Of a stretch of 51,956 bases of DNA, positions 39,384 to 47,798 are shown in pieces. Within the stretch, counting starts at the first letter, position 1. Each line of letters opens with the position of its first letter. Source of the DNA: Clostridiales bacterium (GTDB lineage Bacteria; Bacillota; Clostridia; Christensenellales; Aristaeellaceae); NCBI GenBank assembly GCA_012517815.1, contig JAAYUF010000073.1, positions 1 through 51,956 of the forward strand, written 5' to 3'. Made by a program: the position numbers and the translations under genes. The notes under the pieces are model-generated. The model did not search any database and was not told where the DNA came from. It was given only the letters and a program-made list of their open reading frames with translations.

Positions 39384-40382
39384 TTACTTCCCGGCTTCCT
39401 CAATCGCCACGGCCAGCGCGACCGTCGCGCCCACCATGGGATTATTCCCCATGCCGATCAGCCCCATCATTTCCACATGCGCGGGCACAGAGCTGCTCCC
39501 CGCAAACTGCGCGTCGCTGTGCATGCGGCCCATGGTGTCGGTCATGCCGTAGCTGGCGGGGCCGGCGGCCATGTTGTCCGGGTGCAGGGTGCGGCCGGTG
39601 CCGCCGCCGCTGGCCACGGAGAAATACTTCTTGCCGTTTTCCACGCACCATTTCTTGTAGGTGCCGGCCACCGGGTGCTGGAAGCGCGTGGGGTTGGTGC
39701 TGTTGCCGGTGATGGAAACGTCCACCTTTTCCAGCCGCATCACGTCCACGCCCTCGGTCACGTCGTCGCAGCCGTAGCAGCGCACCTTGGCCTTCTCGCC
39801 GTTGGAGTAGGGGGTTTCCTTCACAACCTTCACTTCGCCGGCGTAGTAGTCCATCTGCGTTTGTACGTAGGTAAACCCGTTGATGCGGCTGATGATGAAG
39901 GCCGCGTCCTTGCCCAGGCCGTTGAGGATCACGCGCAGCGGCTCCTTGCGCACCTTGTTGGCGGTGCGGGCGATGCCGATGGCGCCTTCGGCGGCGGCGA
40001 AGCTTTCGTGGCCCGCCAGGAAGCAGAAGCACTTGGTTTCGTCGCGCAAAAGCATCGCGCCCAGGTTGCCGTGGCCCAAGCCCACCGCGCGCTGGTCGGC
40101 CACGGAGCCGGGGATGCAGAAGCCCTGCAGGCCGATGCCGATCGCCTCGGCGGCTTCGGCGGCGGTACGCGCGCCCTTCTTAAACGCGATGGCCGCGCCC
40201 AGGGTGTAGGCCCACACGGCGTTTTCAAAGGCGATGGGCTGGATGCCCTGCACGATGCCGCGCACGTCGACGCCCTTGTCCTTGACATACTGCGCCGCCG
40301 AATCCAGATCGGAGAAACCGTACTCCGCCAGCACTTTTTCGATTTTCGCGATTCTTCTTTCGTATCCTTCAAAAGTAGCCAT
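39384..40382 (-). CDS. GGGtGRT protein
   Basis: It has 332 residues, the length of this uncharacterised family, named after the motif seen here as GGGTGRT at 259-265. Other notable parts are GLGHGNLGAMLLRDETKCFC, AGHESFAAAEGAIGIARTAN and a C202-x2-C205 pair. Six or more cysteines could bind metal. It has no signal peptide. AGGTGAG precedes the ATG. It follows the NifU-like gene by 30 bases in the same transcript, as in many Clostridia, so the two probably act together. The function is unknown. Confidence 0.9.
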   Translation of the reverse strand: MATFEGYERRIAKIEKVLAEYGFSDLDSAAQYVKDKGVDVRGIVQGIQPIAFENAVWAYTLGAAIAFKKGARTAAEAAEAIGIGLQGFCIPGSVADQRAVGLGHGNLGAMLLRDETKCFCFLAGHESFAAAEGAIGIARTANKVRKEPLRVILNGLGKDAAFIISRINGFTYVQTQMDYYAGEVKVVKETPYSNGEKAKVRCYGCDDVTEGVDVMRLEKVDVSITGNSTNPTRFQHPVAGTYKKWCVENGKKYFSVASGGGTGRTLHPDNMAAGPASYGMTDTMGRMHSDAQFAGSSSVPAHVEMMGLIGMGNNPMVGATVALAVAIEEAGK

Positions 40383-40412
40383 TGTTTCTCACCTCTTACA
40401 CAAGATATCGGA

Positions 40413-41105
40413 TTACTGGTGGCGCGGGTCGATGGTTTCGACGGCTTCGGCAAAACGGCCGTAGGTGCCGATGTTCTTCTCGTAGGCTTCCTTGGGGTCG
40501 ACGCCCTTTTTAATAGCTTCCATCATCTTGCCAAGCTGAACAAACTGGTAGCCGATGACTTCCTTCTCAGCGTCCAGGGCGATCTTGGTCACATAGCCTT
40601 CCGCCATTTCCAGATAGCGCACGCCCTTCTTGAGCGTGCCGTACATCGTGCCTACCTGGCTGCGCAGCCCCTTGCCCAGATCCTCCAGCCCGGCGCCGAT
40701 CTCCAGGCCGCCCTCGGAGAAGGCGCTCTGCGTGCGGCCGTAGGCGATCTGCAAAAACAGCTCGCGCATGGCGGTGTTGATGGCGTCGCAGACCAGGTCG
40801 GTATTCATGGCTTCCAGGATGGTCTTGCCGGGCAGGATCTCGGCGGCCATGGCCGCGGAATGCGTCATGCCGGAGCAACCCAGCGTTTCCACCAGCGCCT
40901 CCTGAATGACGCCTTCCTTGACGTTCAGGCTCAGCTTGCAGGCGCCCTGCTGCGGGGCGCACCAGCCCACGCCGTGGGTAAAGCCGCTGATATCCTCAAT
41001 CTTCCGGGCCTGCACCCATTTGCCCTCTTCGGGAATCGGCGCGGGGCCGTGGTCGGGGCCCTTCTTAACACATACCATTTCTTCCACTTCTCTGGAGTAA
41101 TGCAT
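40413..41105 (-). CDS. NifU-like iron-sulfur scaffold protein, partner of GGGtGRT
   Basis: It has 230 residues. The N-terminal part resembles the NifU/IscU scaffold: cysteines C49, C56, C77 and C106, with LGCSGMTHSAAMAAEILPGKT matching the IscU helix after the second cysteine. The rest (about 130-230) is specific to this subfamily. The family name suggests Fe-S assembly, but no IscS-type desulfurase is nearby, so the client and role are unknown. GGAGG lies before the ATG at 41105. It is first in the two-gene operon. Confidence 0.82.
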   Translation of the reverse strand: MHYSREVEEMVCVKKGPDHGPAPIPEEGKWVQARKIEDISGFTHGVGWCAPQQGACKLSLNVKEGVIQEALVETLGCSGMTHSAAMAAEILPGKTILEAMNTDLVCDAINTAMRELFLQIAYGRTQSAFSEGGLEIGAGLEDLGKGLRSQVGTMYGTLKKGVRYLEMAEGYVTKIALDAEKEVIGYQFVQLGKMMEAIKKGVDPKEAYEKNIGTYGRFAEAVETIDPRHQ

Positions 41106-41160
41106 GGATCGTATCCTCCTGTTCGGTGTCAAAATCTTTGATGTGGACACACACTGGGAC

Positions 41161-41189
41161 AGTATAGCATATTTTCGGCCGGGCAGAAA
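41161..41189 (-). promoter_or_regulatory. Promoter of the NifU-like/GGGtGRT operon
   Basis: On the minus strand TATACT (41166-41161) has a TG one base upstream, an extended -10; the -35 TTTCTG (41189-41184) is weak. The leader is about 50 bases. Confidence 0.7.
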
Positions 41190-41248
41190 GGGTGCGGCGC
41201 GGTTTTGACAAAAAAATGTCAGACGCCGCGCCCAAACGGCGCGCGCCC

Positions 41249-41277
41249 TTGCGGCACGGGTTCGGTTCGTGTATGAT
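41249..41277 (+). promoter_or_regulatory. Promoter of the second acetyltransferase gene
   Basis: TTGCGG at 41249-41254 and TATGAT at 41272-41277 are 17 bases apart, with TG immediately upstream of the -10 box. Confidence 0.7.
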
Positions 41278-41326
41278 GGGCGGGACGGTTGCCCGCGCGC
41301 GTCGTGAAGAAAGGGGAGGCGAAGCG

Positions 41327-41812
41327 GTGGAGATCAGGCTGAGGCCGCTGGCGGAGAGCGATCTACCCCTGTTTGAGCGTTGGCTCCATGCGCCGCATGC
41401 GGCCCGGTGGTATGAAAACCCGCAGGACTGGCTGACGGAAGTGCGCGGCCGCAACGGCGCGTTTCGCTTCCTCCGGCATTTCATCGTCCTCGCGGATAAT
41501 ACGCCGGTCGGCTTTGCGCAGTACTACCCCTACGAGGCGTCCGGGGAAACCTGGCAGGGTAGCCTGCCCGTTCGGGGCACATACAGCATCGATTACCTGA
41601 TCGGCGAACCCGATTTCCTGGGCCGCGGCTGCGGGCGGGAAACGGTGCGCCGCCTCGTGGAAAGAATCGCCGCCGAACCAGACGCCCGGCGCGTGATCGT
41701 CTGCCCGGAGGAGGGGAACGCCGCGTCGCGCCGGACGCTCCGCTCGGCGGGCTTCGGGTTTGACGCCGACAACGGCGTTTTCCTGCTGGAACTGGCAACG
41801 CCCGGCCCCTGA
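41327..41812 (+). CDS. GNAT acetyltransferase, AAC(6')-like
   Basis: It has 161 residues. The pattern is that of aminoglycoside 6'-acetyltransferase-like GNATs: IRLRPLAESDLPLFERWL, then YSIDYLIGEPDFLGRGCGRE (acetyl-CoA loop) and PEEGNAASRRTLRSAGF. Real drug resistance is not shown; many such proteins have other substrates. The start is GTG at 41327 with GGAGG 7 bases away; the longer frame would reach into the promoter. It lies alone between its own promoter and that of the AAA gene. Confidence 0.85.
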   Translation: MEIRLRPLAESDLPLFERWLHAPHAARWYENPQDWLTEVRGRNGAFRFLRHFIVLADNTPVGFAQYYPYEASGETWQGSLPVRGTYSIDYLIGEPDFLGRGCGRETVRRLVERIAAEPDARRVIVCPEEGNAASRRTLRSAGFGFDADNGVFLLELATPGP

Positions 41813-41853
41813 TGCCCCGGGACACGAAAACGACGCCGCCCGCCGCGCTTGGA

Positions 41854-41883
41854 TTGCGAAACGCGGGCCTGGCGTGCTATAAT
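41854..41883 (+). promoter_or_regulatory. Promoter of the AAA ATPase gene
   Basis: TTGCGA at 41854-41859 and TATAAT at 41878-41883, 18 bases apart, with TG one base before the -10 (TGCTATAAT). Confidence 0.8.
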
Positions 41884-41938
41884 AACCGCGACAACGCCCG
41901 GGGCATCCGCCCGCGGGCCCGGCCGAAGGAGCGTCGCC

Positions 41939-43234
41939 ATGGACCGTAAGGAAGAGATCATCAAGCTGCAGATGGACGTCATCAACCAGATGACGCAGAA
42001 TAATCTCCGTCGGATCGCCGACGATCTGTGGGGCCTGCCCACGCTGCAATCCGGCGGCACGCCCGCCGTGAAGGAGCCGTCCGCCGCCGCGCCCCCTGCG
42101 CCGGCCGATGCGGACGCGGCCGACGCAGGGCAGGCATCGGCCGCGCAGCCCAAAGCCCGGAAAAGCCAGGAAACCGAAGCGCCGCCCGAGCCGATCGAGA
42201 ACCTGAAAAAGGAACTGGAAGACTACATCGGCCTGTCGGTGATCAAAAAAGAGGTGCAAAGCCTCATCAACCTGGTCACGGTGCAGAAGCTCCGCAGGCA
42301 AAACGACCTGCCCGTGGAGGACCTCTCGCTGCACATGGTGTTTTCGGGCAACCCCGGCACCGGCAAAACGATGATCGCCCGGTTGATGAGCCGCATCTAC
42401 CGGAGCCTGGGCATCCTCTCCAAGGGGCAGCTGGTGGAGGTGGACCGCGGCGGGCTGGTGGCCGGCTATGTGGGGCAGACCGCCCTGAAAACCGGCGAGG
42501 CGATCGCCAAGGCGCTGGGCGGCGTGCTGTTTGTGGACGAAGCCTACGCCCTGACCGACCACGGCGAGAATGATTACGGCCAGGAAGCCGTGGATACGCT
42601 CCTCAAAGCCATGGAGGACCACCGCGATGATCTGGTGGTGATCGTGGCGGGCTACACGGAGCTGATGGAAACCTTCGTGCACTCCAACCCGGGGCTGGAA
42701 AGCCGCTTTAACCGCTTCATGCACTTTCCGGACTACACCGTGGAGGAGATGCTCGCGATTTTCGACATGCGGTGCGAAAAGAGCGGCTACCGCCTGAGCC
42801 CCGACGCCCGCGACCTGCTCAAGGGGCTGTTGGCCCTGCTGAGCCTGGACGTGAAGGGCTTTGGCAACGCACGCGGCGTGCGCAACCTGTTTGAGCGCGC
42901 GGTGAGCGCGCAGGCGGATCGCCTGGCGAGCCTGCCGGAGATAAACCGCGATACGCTGATGCTGCTGACCAGCGATGATCTGCGCGTGGCCGCGGGCGAG
43001 GAGAAGGCTGCCGAAAAGCAGGCGCGGGCCGAAGCGGGGGCAAAGGACGCGCCGGGGGCGAACGCCCCCAAGGCCGATCCCTCCGTGCCGGAAGACGCCC
43101 CCGACGAACCCTCCCGAACCGCCGTGCCGCCGCAACCCGTCAGCACGGCGGAGGACGAGGAGGATCAGCCGCCGGAGGAAGGCGCGAGCACCGTCGAGCA
43201 GCTGTTCCGCCACGCCAAGTCGGACCGGCCCTGA
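41939..43234 (+). CDS. CbbX/SpoVK-type AAA ATPase
   Basis: It has 431 residues. An N-terminal region of about 70 residues (a short helical part, then an Ala/Pro-rich linker) leads to an AAA module. Seen there are Walker A GNPGTGKT (137-144), the pore-loop region GLVAGYVGQTA, Walker B VLFVDEA (D200-E201) and the arginine-finger region ESRFNRF, with sensor 2 in GNARGVRNLFE. The last 80 or so residues are acidic, Ala/Pro-rich and probably disordered. CbbX/SpoVK relatives remodel protein complexes; the target here is unknown. AAGGAG precedes the ATG. Confidence 0.88.
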   Translation: MDRKEEIIKLQMDVINQMTQNNLRRIADDLWGLPTLQSGGTPAVKEPSAAAPPAPADADAADAGQASAAQPKARKSQETEAPPEPIENLKKELEDYIGLSVIKKEVQSLINLVTVQKLRRQNDLPVEDLSLHMVFSGNPGTGKTMIARLMSRIYRSLGILSKGQLVEVDRGGLVAGYVGQTALKTGEAIAKALGGVLFVDEAYALTDHGENDYGQEAVDTLLKAMEDHRDDLVVIVAGYTELMETFVHSNPGLESRFNRFMHFPDYTVEEMLAIFDMRCEKSGYRLSPDARDLLKGLLALLSLDVKGFGNARGVRNLFERAVSAQADRLASLPEINRDTLMLLTSDDLRVAAGEEKAAEKQARAEAGAKDAPGANAPKADPSVPEDAPDEPSRTAVPPQPVSTAEDEEDQPPEEGASTVEQLFRHAKSDRP

Positions 43235-43440
43235 TGGGACGCTGCCGGATAGAGGCGGTGCAGGCTTCGAAAAACGGTCAAACCATCCTTTGCAAGGCGG
43301 CCCGTGTGCATTTGACGCGGGCCGCCTTTTTTGCCGCGGCGCTTTCCTGGCGGCACTGGGATATACCCGCGGGAGGAAGCCTGCAACCGTCGCCGGTTTT
43401 GGGTCAAATGCGGGAGGCCGGGGGCCGAAAGGCAAAATTA
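43235..43440. other. Noncoding spacer after the AAA gene
   Basis: No gene is seen. It holds GGCGGCCCG/CGGGCCGCC arms (about 43297-43328) followed by TTTTTT, which is a good terminator for the AAA gene. Confidence 0.6.
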
Positions 43441-43735
43441 AGGGCGCGAGACAGGCTTGTGCCCCGCGCCCTTGAAACGAAGCATCTGCGGTTTTGCCGT
43501 GCGCTATCCGTGTCCGGCCGGAGCATGCGGTACCATAGGGGTTTTCGCATACAGGGCGCGTGACACGTTCGCACCCCGGGCCCTTGAAACGAAGCAATTC
43601 CGGCTTTGTCATGCGTTATCCGTGTCCGGCCGGAGCATGCGGTACCATAAGCGTTTTCGCATACAGGGCGCGCGACAGGTTCATGCTCCGCGCCCTTGAA
43701 ACGAGGCATCTGCGGCTTTTACCGTGCCGGCGGCG
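43441..43735. repeat. 112-bp tandem repeat, 2.6 copies
   Basis: Units start at 43441, 43553 and 43665, with an exact 112-base period; the third stops near 43735. Each has AGGGCGCG...CGCGCCCTTGAAACGA (a hairpin) and, in the full copies, ATCCGTGTCCGGCCGGAGCA, TGCGGTACCATA and TTTTCGCATACAG. Frames through it give similar repeat peptides on both strands, but without start signals. The remaining spacer to 43855 shows no gene. Confidence 0.88.
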
Positions 43736-43855
43736 GCCTTATGCGACCCGCGAGCGGCGCAGCGGTCGAAACGCTGCGGCCCGGCGGCGGTCAGGCGCAC
43801 GGCGCCGGCGGCTTGCGGGAATCGGCGACCGGTAAAGTCCCCGCGCCGTTACCCG

Positions 43856-44842
43856 TCACGCCCTGCCGAACACGGCCTCGCGCACCGCGCGAAGGGTCGC
43901 AGGCATGTCCTCCGCGGCGATCAGCCGATCGATGCGCGCAACGCCCAGTTTTTCCACCACGCGCCGGTAATCCCGCATGCACAGGATGCTTTCTTCCACG
44001 GCGGCGACGGCGTCCTCCCGGTAGGGGAAGATATCCACGGAGATATAGCCCGCGTAGCCGTACTTCTCCAGCAGGTAGAACGTTTCCAGCGCTTCGTTTA
44101 GGCGAACGGAGCCCACGATCATGTCGTCGTCCCACGAGCCGTAATTGTCGTTGGTGTGCAGGTTATACAGCGCCCCGTGCCGCGCCGCCAGCGCGATGGA
44201 AGGGCCAAGCCCCTGCCCGCCGGCGATGGCGTGCCCCGTATCCAGCGTGACGCCAAGGTTATCGCGCCCGCATTCCAGCCGCAGGAGCAGCGCCGTCTGC
44301 ACGCTGTCGATCAGCGAGCGGTTGCGCGGCTCGCGCGGCTTGGGCTCCAGCGCCAGGGGCAGGCCGTCGGCGTAATCGCACAGTTCTTTCAGGCTGTCGA
44401 CCAGGTGCTGCCACTGCGCCTGATAATCGGTCTGGAAGGCGTAATCAAAGCCGTCCTGCCCCAGCCACAGGCTCACGCCCATGGCGCCCAGCGCCCGCGC
44501 GTAATCCAAGGTTGCCTTGCAGCGGGCGACGGCCGCCCGGCGGGTTTCCGCGTCGGCGGCGGAAAGCGACCCGAACCGCCAGCGCGGTTCGCCGTAGGTC
44601 CAGGTGTTTACGAAGGTCGTGCGAAGCCCGGTATCGGCAAGCGTGCGGCGCAGTTCGTCCAGATAGGCGGCGTCCTCGTTGCCGCGGTGGTGGATTTCCA
44701 CGCCGCTTGCGACGCCGCGCGCGGCCACCGCCCGAAGCACCTCGGGCACGGTGAGGGTCTTTTCCTTGTAGCCGGCGCGCAGGTAGCGGTCGCCGGTCTG
44801 GCACAGCGCCCCCGCGATGAAGGCGTAACGGTCAAACGGCAC
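43856..44842 (-). CDS. TIM-barrel sugar isomerase/epimerase
   Basis: It has 328 residues of the xylose-isomerase-like fold. Likely metal ligands are Glu in LALEPKPRE, Asp/His in VTLDTGHAIAG, His in YNLHTNDN and Asp in ISVDIFPY. The start is GTG at 44842 with AAGGATGG upstream, overlapping the preceding gene by 11 bases. It closely follows a second sugar epimerase and lies downstream of iolB and etfBA, so a role in the same sugar-acid pathway is inferred. The substrate is unknown; rhamnose-isomerase-like or 3-keto-sugar epimerase-like roles are possible. Confidence 0.85.
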   Translation of the reverse strand: MPFDRYAFIAGALCQTGDRYLRAGYKEKTLTVPEVLRAVAARGVASGVEIHHRGNEDAAYLDELRRTLADTGLRTTFVNTWTYGEPRWRFGSLSAADAETRRAAVARCKATLDYARALGAMGVSLWLGQDGFDYAFQTDYQAQWQHLVDSLKELCDYADGLPLALEPKPREPRNRSLIDSVQTALLLRLECGRDNLGVTLDTGHAIAGGQGLGPSIALAARHGALYNLHTNDNYGSWDDDMIVGSVRLNEALETFYLLEKYGYAGYISVDIFPYREDAVAAVEESILCMRDYRRVVEKLGVARIDRLIAAEDMPATLRAVREAVFGRA

Positions 44843-45707
44843 GGGTTTCCACCATCCTTTCCTTCAGGAAACAGGCAGCGGCGGCCAGCTCGGCATCCAC
44901 ATCGCGCGAGAGCACGCGCCAGATGTTCAGCCGCCCCGCGATGCCGCCGTAGGGGCCTGCCAGCGCCTCCATGACGATCGGCCCTTCGTAGCCGATGTCG
45001 GCCAGCGCCGCAAACGCCGACGGCCAGTCGATGTGGCCCTGCCCCGGCAGCGCGCGGTTGTTTTCGCACGCGTGGAAGTGCGTAAGCCGGCGGCCCGCCA
45101 GCCGGATGGCCGCGGCGGGGTTCGCTTCCTCGATGTTCATGTGAAACGCGTCCAGGTGCACGCCCAGCCGCGGGCTGTCCACGGCCTCCGCCACGCGCAG
45201 CGCTTCCTCGCAGGTGTTCACCAGCGGGGTTTCAAAGCGGTTCACGGCTTCCACGCAAAGGGTCACGCCCAGATCCTCGGCCGCCTTGGCGACTTCCCGC
45301 AGGGAGCCGATGGCGCGGTCGACCCTCTCGCCCCGCGTGCGCTCCACACCCGGGGGAAACTGTTTGCTGACGCCGGTGAGCACCCCGCCCAGCGCCGTAG
45401 CCCCCATGGCGCGCGCCAGCTTGAGATCTTCCCGGAGGCTTTGCACGCCGGCCGCGCGCACGGCGGGGTCGGCGTCGCTCACATCCGTTTCGGGGGTCAG
45501 GGCCGTGGCGAGGGTCAGCCCCAGGCCCTGCCGGGCCGCGCTGTCCGCGATTTCCCAGCGGGCCTGCGCGGTCAGCCGCCTAAGGCGCGGCGCGCTCATC
45601 TCCAGGATGTTCAGCCCGGCTTCCCGGGTTCTGCGCAGGCACGAAAGCCAGTCCACGGTATCCGAAGGGTCCAGAAAGGCGTAATACACGCCCAGCCTGT
45701 TTTCCAT
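44832..45707 (-). CDS. Sugar 3-epimerase (tagatose/psicose 3-epimerase-like)
   Basis: It has 291 residues. The metal/catalytic set of ketose 3-epimerases is visible: Glu in LCVEAVNRFETPLVNT, Asp/His in GVHLDAFHMNIEE, His in LTHFHACENNR and the second catalytic Glu in GPIVMEALAG. These enzymes shift the C3 hydroxyl of ketoses. AGGAAGG precedes the ATG. It overlaps the following isomerase gene by 11 bases and starts 325 bases after iolB; a dispersed repeat fills the gap. Confidence 0.88.
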   Translation of the reverse strand: MENRLGVYYAFLDPSDTVDWLSCLRRTREAGLNILEMSAPRLRRLTAQARWEIADSAARQGLGLTLATALTPETDVSDADPAVRAAGVQSLREDLKLARAMGATALGGVLTGVSKQFPPGVERTRGERVDRAIGSLREVAKAAEDLGVTLCVEAVNRFETPLVNTCEEALRVAEAVDSPRLGVHLDAFHMNIEEANPAAAIRLAGRRLTHFHACENNRALPGQGHIDWPSAFAALADIGYEGPIVMEALAGPYGGIAGRLNIWRVLSRDVDAELAAAACFLKERMVETRAV

Positions 45708-45884
45708 GCAAACCTTCCTTTGGCGGCTTCGCCGCGGCTTTTCACCGAGGGCGGCCGCGGTGGTGAGGGAGGCACGGTCGCAAGACGCGCCCGCCGCCCG
45801 CGGCTCCACCGAAAACCAAGATGGTTCCGGGCGGCGCGGCTCATGCCTCCCCGGAAACGAAAACCATGCCGCTAAACTGTTTCC

Positions 45885-46015
45885 ATGCGGGAATGCATCA
45901 AAGCGCTTGAGCGATTCTCTTCCGGGACGAGGCGCGGGAGCGAAGGCGTAGCGGGGCTGCGCCATGCTTTTGGCGGAGAAGCCGCAGCAGAAGCGCGCCG
46001 CGAGCGGGAGGCGCT
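45885..46015 (+). repeat. Dispersed intergenic repeat, copy C
   Basis: It matches copy A at 15040-15176 in blocks: ATGCGGGA.TGCATCAAAGCG, GGGAGCGAAGGCGTAGCGG, GGCTGCGCC and GCGCCGCGAGCGGGAGGCG. It sits between iolB and the epimerase genes. The remaining part of the gap, 45708-45884, shows no gene; it has a GGCTTCGCC/GGCGGC-type hairpin. Confidence 0.65.
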
Positions 46016-46032
46016 CGGGAGTAGCAATCGGA

Positions 46033-46848
46033 TTACTGCTTTTTCAGCAGGTTTTCCACCGCGCCCACCCAGGCGTGCGCGGGGTCGTTGCTGCGGTAGA
46101 AGCCCTGATGCCGGCCGGCCATCATCCACAGAAAATAGGTGTTGTAGCCCGGCGCGCCGACCGTGGTGTGGTACCCGCGCGGGAACTCCACAAGCTCGTC
46201 GTGCTTCACGCGGTAGGCTTCGTCGATTTCCCCGTCGGAGGTGTACAGGCACTGGATGCCGAAGCCCTGCGGCGGGTCAAACTGGAAGTAGTAGATCTCC
46301 TCCAGCACGCCCTCGGCGGGCATGGCTTCCACATCGTGCTTGTGCGGGGGAAAGCCGGCCCAGTTGCCCGGCGTGATGTAGGCTTCCCCGATGGTCAGCT
46401 TTTTGGCGTTAGTGGCGCCGTCCACGATGAAGCTGGTATCCCGTTCCCACGGTTTCACGCCCAGACGCGCCACGCGCACCGCGTCCTGCCGGATCACCTG
46501 CGGCTCGCTGTCCTCGTCCACGGGGGTCTGGCAGACGGCGATTTTCACGTTCCACGGGCTGCTGATTAGCACCTCGCAACCGCGCGGGGCGTAGAAGGCT
46601 TCGGCTTTGGGGCTTTCAAACACGGTGCGACGCGCGCCGACGGTGCCGTAGTCCTTTCCGTTGGCGGCGAAGGCGGCGCGGCCCCCCAGCACGATGAAAG
46701 CGGCCTCGCGATCCCGCGTATCATAGGCGAGGCTTTCGCCGGGGCCCAGCTCGATCACGCCGAACTCCAGATCGTGAAGCGAGCATTTCCCGATTTCGCA
46801 AATCGGCGAGTAGCCTTTTTTCGGAGCGTAGGTTTTCTTGAAATTCAT
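46033..46848 (-). CDS. iolB: 5-deoxy-glucuronate isomerase (IolB/KduI family)
   Basis: IolB makes 2-deoxy-5-keto-gluconate in myo-inositol breakdown. The 271-residue double-cupin protein has the metal motif PPHKHDVEAMPAEGVLEEIYY and the later H in YHTTVGAPGYNTYFLW. No iolC, iolD, iolE or iolG is present, so here it may work on a different uronate or keto-sugar; KduI of the same superfamily isomerises a pectin product. AAGGAAGGG precedes the ATG, which overlaps the etfA stop (ATGA). Confidence 0.85.
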   Translation of the reverse strand: MNFKKTYAPKKGYSPICEIGKCSLHDLEFGVIELGPGESLAYDTRDREAAFIVLGGRAAFAANGKDYGTVGARRTVFESPKAEAFYAPRGCEVLISSPWNVKIAVCQTPVDEDSEPQVIRQDAVRVARLGVKPWERDTSFIVDGATNAKKLTIGEAYITPGNWAGFPPHKHDVEAMPAEGVLEEIYYFQFDPPQGFGIQCLYTSDGEIDEAYRVKHDELVEFPRGYHTTVGAPGYNTYFLWMMAGRHQGFYRSNDPAHAWVGAVENLLKKQ

Positions 46849-47798
46849 CGGGTACCCTTCCTTTCCTTCAGGTGACGGATCATGGCGGCGGCGGTCGCCT
46901 GCCAGTCCGCGACGATGCCGTAGTCCGCGTGGTCGAAAATGGGGGCGAACGGATCGGTATTGACGGCGACGACCGTTTCCGCGCCGCTCATGCCCGTGAG
47001 GTGCTGGATCATCCCGCTGATGCCGAAAGCCAGATAGAGCTTCGGCCTTACGGTCACGCCCGTCTGACCGATCTGGTGCGCGTAGGGAATCCAGCCGGCG
47101 TCCACCGCGCCGCGCGTGGCCCCGAGGGCCCCGCCCAGCAGATGGGAGAGTTCCCCAAGCACGGCAAACCCTTCCCGGCTGCCGATGCCTTTTCCGCCCG
47201 CGACGATGATCCGGGAACGGGCCAGCGGCACGCCCCCTTCCGCGGGCACGAAGCCGAGCCTTTCCAGCAGCCGTGGCAGGTTGCGCGGCAGCGGACCCTC
47301 GCCGTCGCCTGGGTCCCGCGCGCTCGGGCACGCCGGGTTTGGGGCGGGCGGGGGAAACACCCCCGGCCGGACGCTCGCCAGCTGCGGGCGGCTGTCCCGG
47401 CAGAGGATGTCGGCCGTCAGGTTGCCGCCATAGGCGGGGCGGGTTTGCAGCAGATGGCCTTCCGCGGTGAGGGAGAGGGCCGTGCAATCCGCGGTCAGGC
47501 CGGTTTCCAGCTTGGCCGCGACCCACGCCGAAAGGAAGCGCCCGCGAACGGTGGCGGGGAACAGCGCCGAGTCAGGTGTCAGGCGCTCCAGCGCGCGGGC
47601 GATGCGGGTGCCCTGCGCGCAGTCGTCCGCGCAGGCGGGCAGCCGTAAAAGCTCGTCCGCGCCGCACGCGCCGAAGTATGCGGCGCTTTCGCCATCCGCC
47701 TCGCACAGCGCCACCACCCGGGCTTTTGCGGACAGCGCCCTGGCCTTGGCGATCAGCTCGCCGGCGGAAGGCGCGACGCAGACGACCGCAAGGATCAT
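46845..47798 (-). CDS. etfA: Electron transfer flavoprotein alpha subunit
   Basis: It has 317 residues. The FAD domain is clear: GSREGFAVLGELSHLLGGAL, GATRGAVDAGW, IGQTGVTVRPKLYLAFGISG, and AVNTDPFAPIFDHADYGIVAD. The N-terminal domain is short, and no ferredoxin-like [4Fe-4S] extension is present. The ATG overlaps the etfB stop (ATGA). In this cluster the partner dehydrogenase is probably the GlcD-like oxidase at the right edge, as in lactate dehydrogenase/Etf operons. Confidence 0.93.
   Translation of the reverse strand: MILAVVCVAPSAGELIAKARALSAKARVVALCEADGESAAYFGACGADELLRLPACADDCAQGTRIARALERLTPDSALFPATVRGRFLSAWVAAKLETGLTADCTALSLTAEGHLLQTRPAYGGNLTADILCRDSRPQLASVRPGVFPPPAPNPACPSARDPGDGEGPLPRNLPRLLERLGFVPAEGGVPLARSRIIVAGGKGIGSREGFAVLGELSHLLGGALGATRGAVDAGWIPYAHQIGQTGVTVRPKLYLAFGISGMIQHLTGMSGAETVVAVNTDPFAPIFDHADYGIVADWQATAAAMIRHLKERKGTR

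Noticed and set aside
41327..41812. Aminoglycoside resistance gene
   Set aside because: The protein is AAC(6')-like only in general GNAT pattern; many such proteins act on other amines, and there is no mobile element or other resistance gene nearby.
46033..46848. A myo-inositol catabolic operon
   Set aside because: Only the IolB-like gene is present. No iolC, iolD, iolE, iolG or iolA homologue is in the cluster, so the inositol pathway is not supported.
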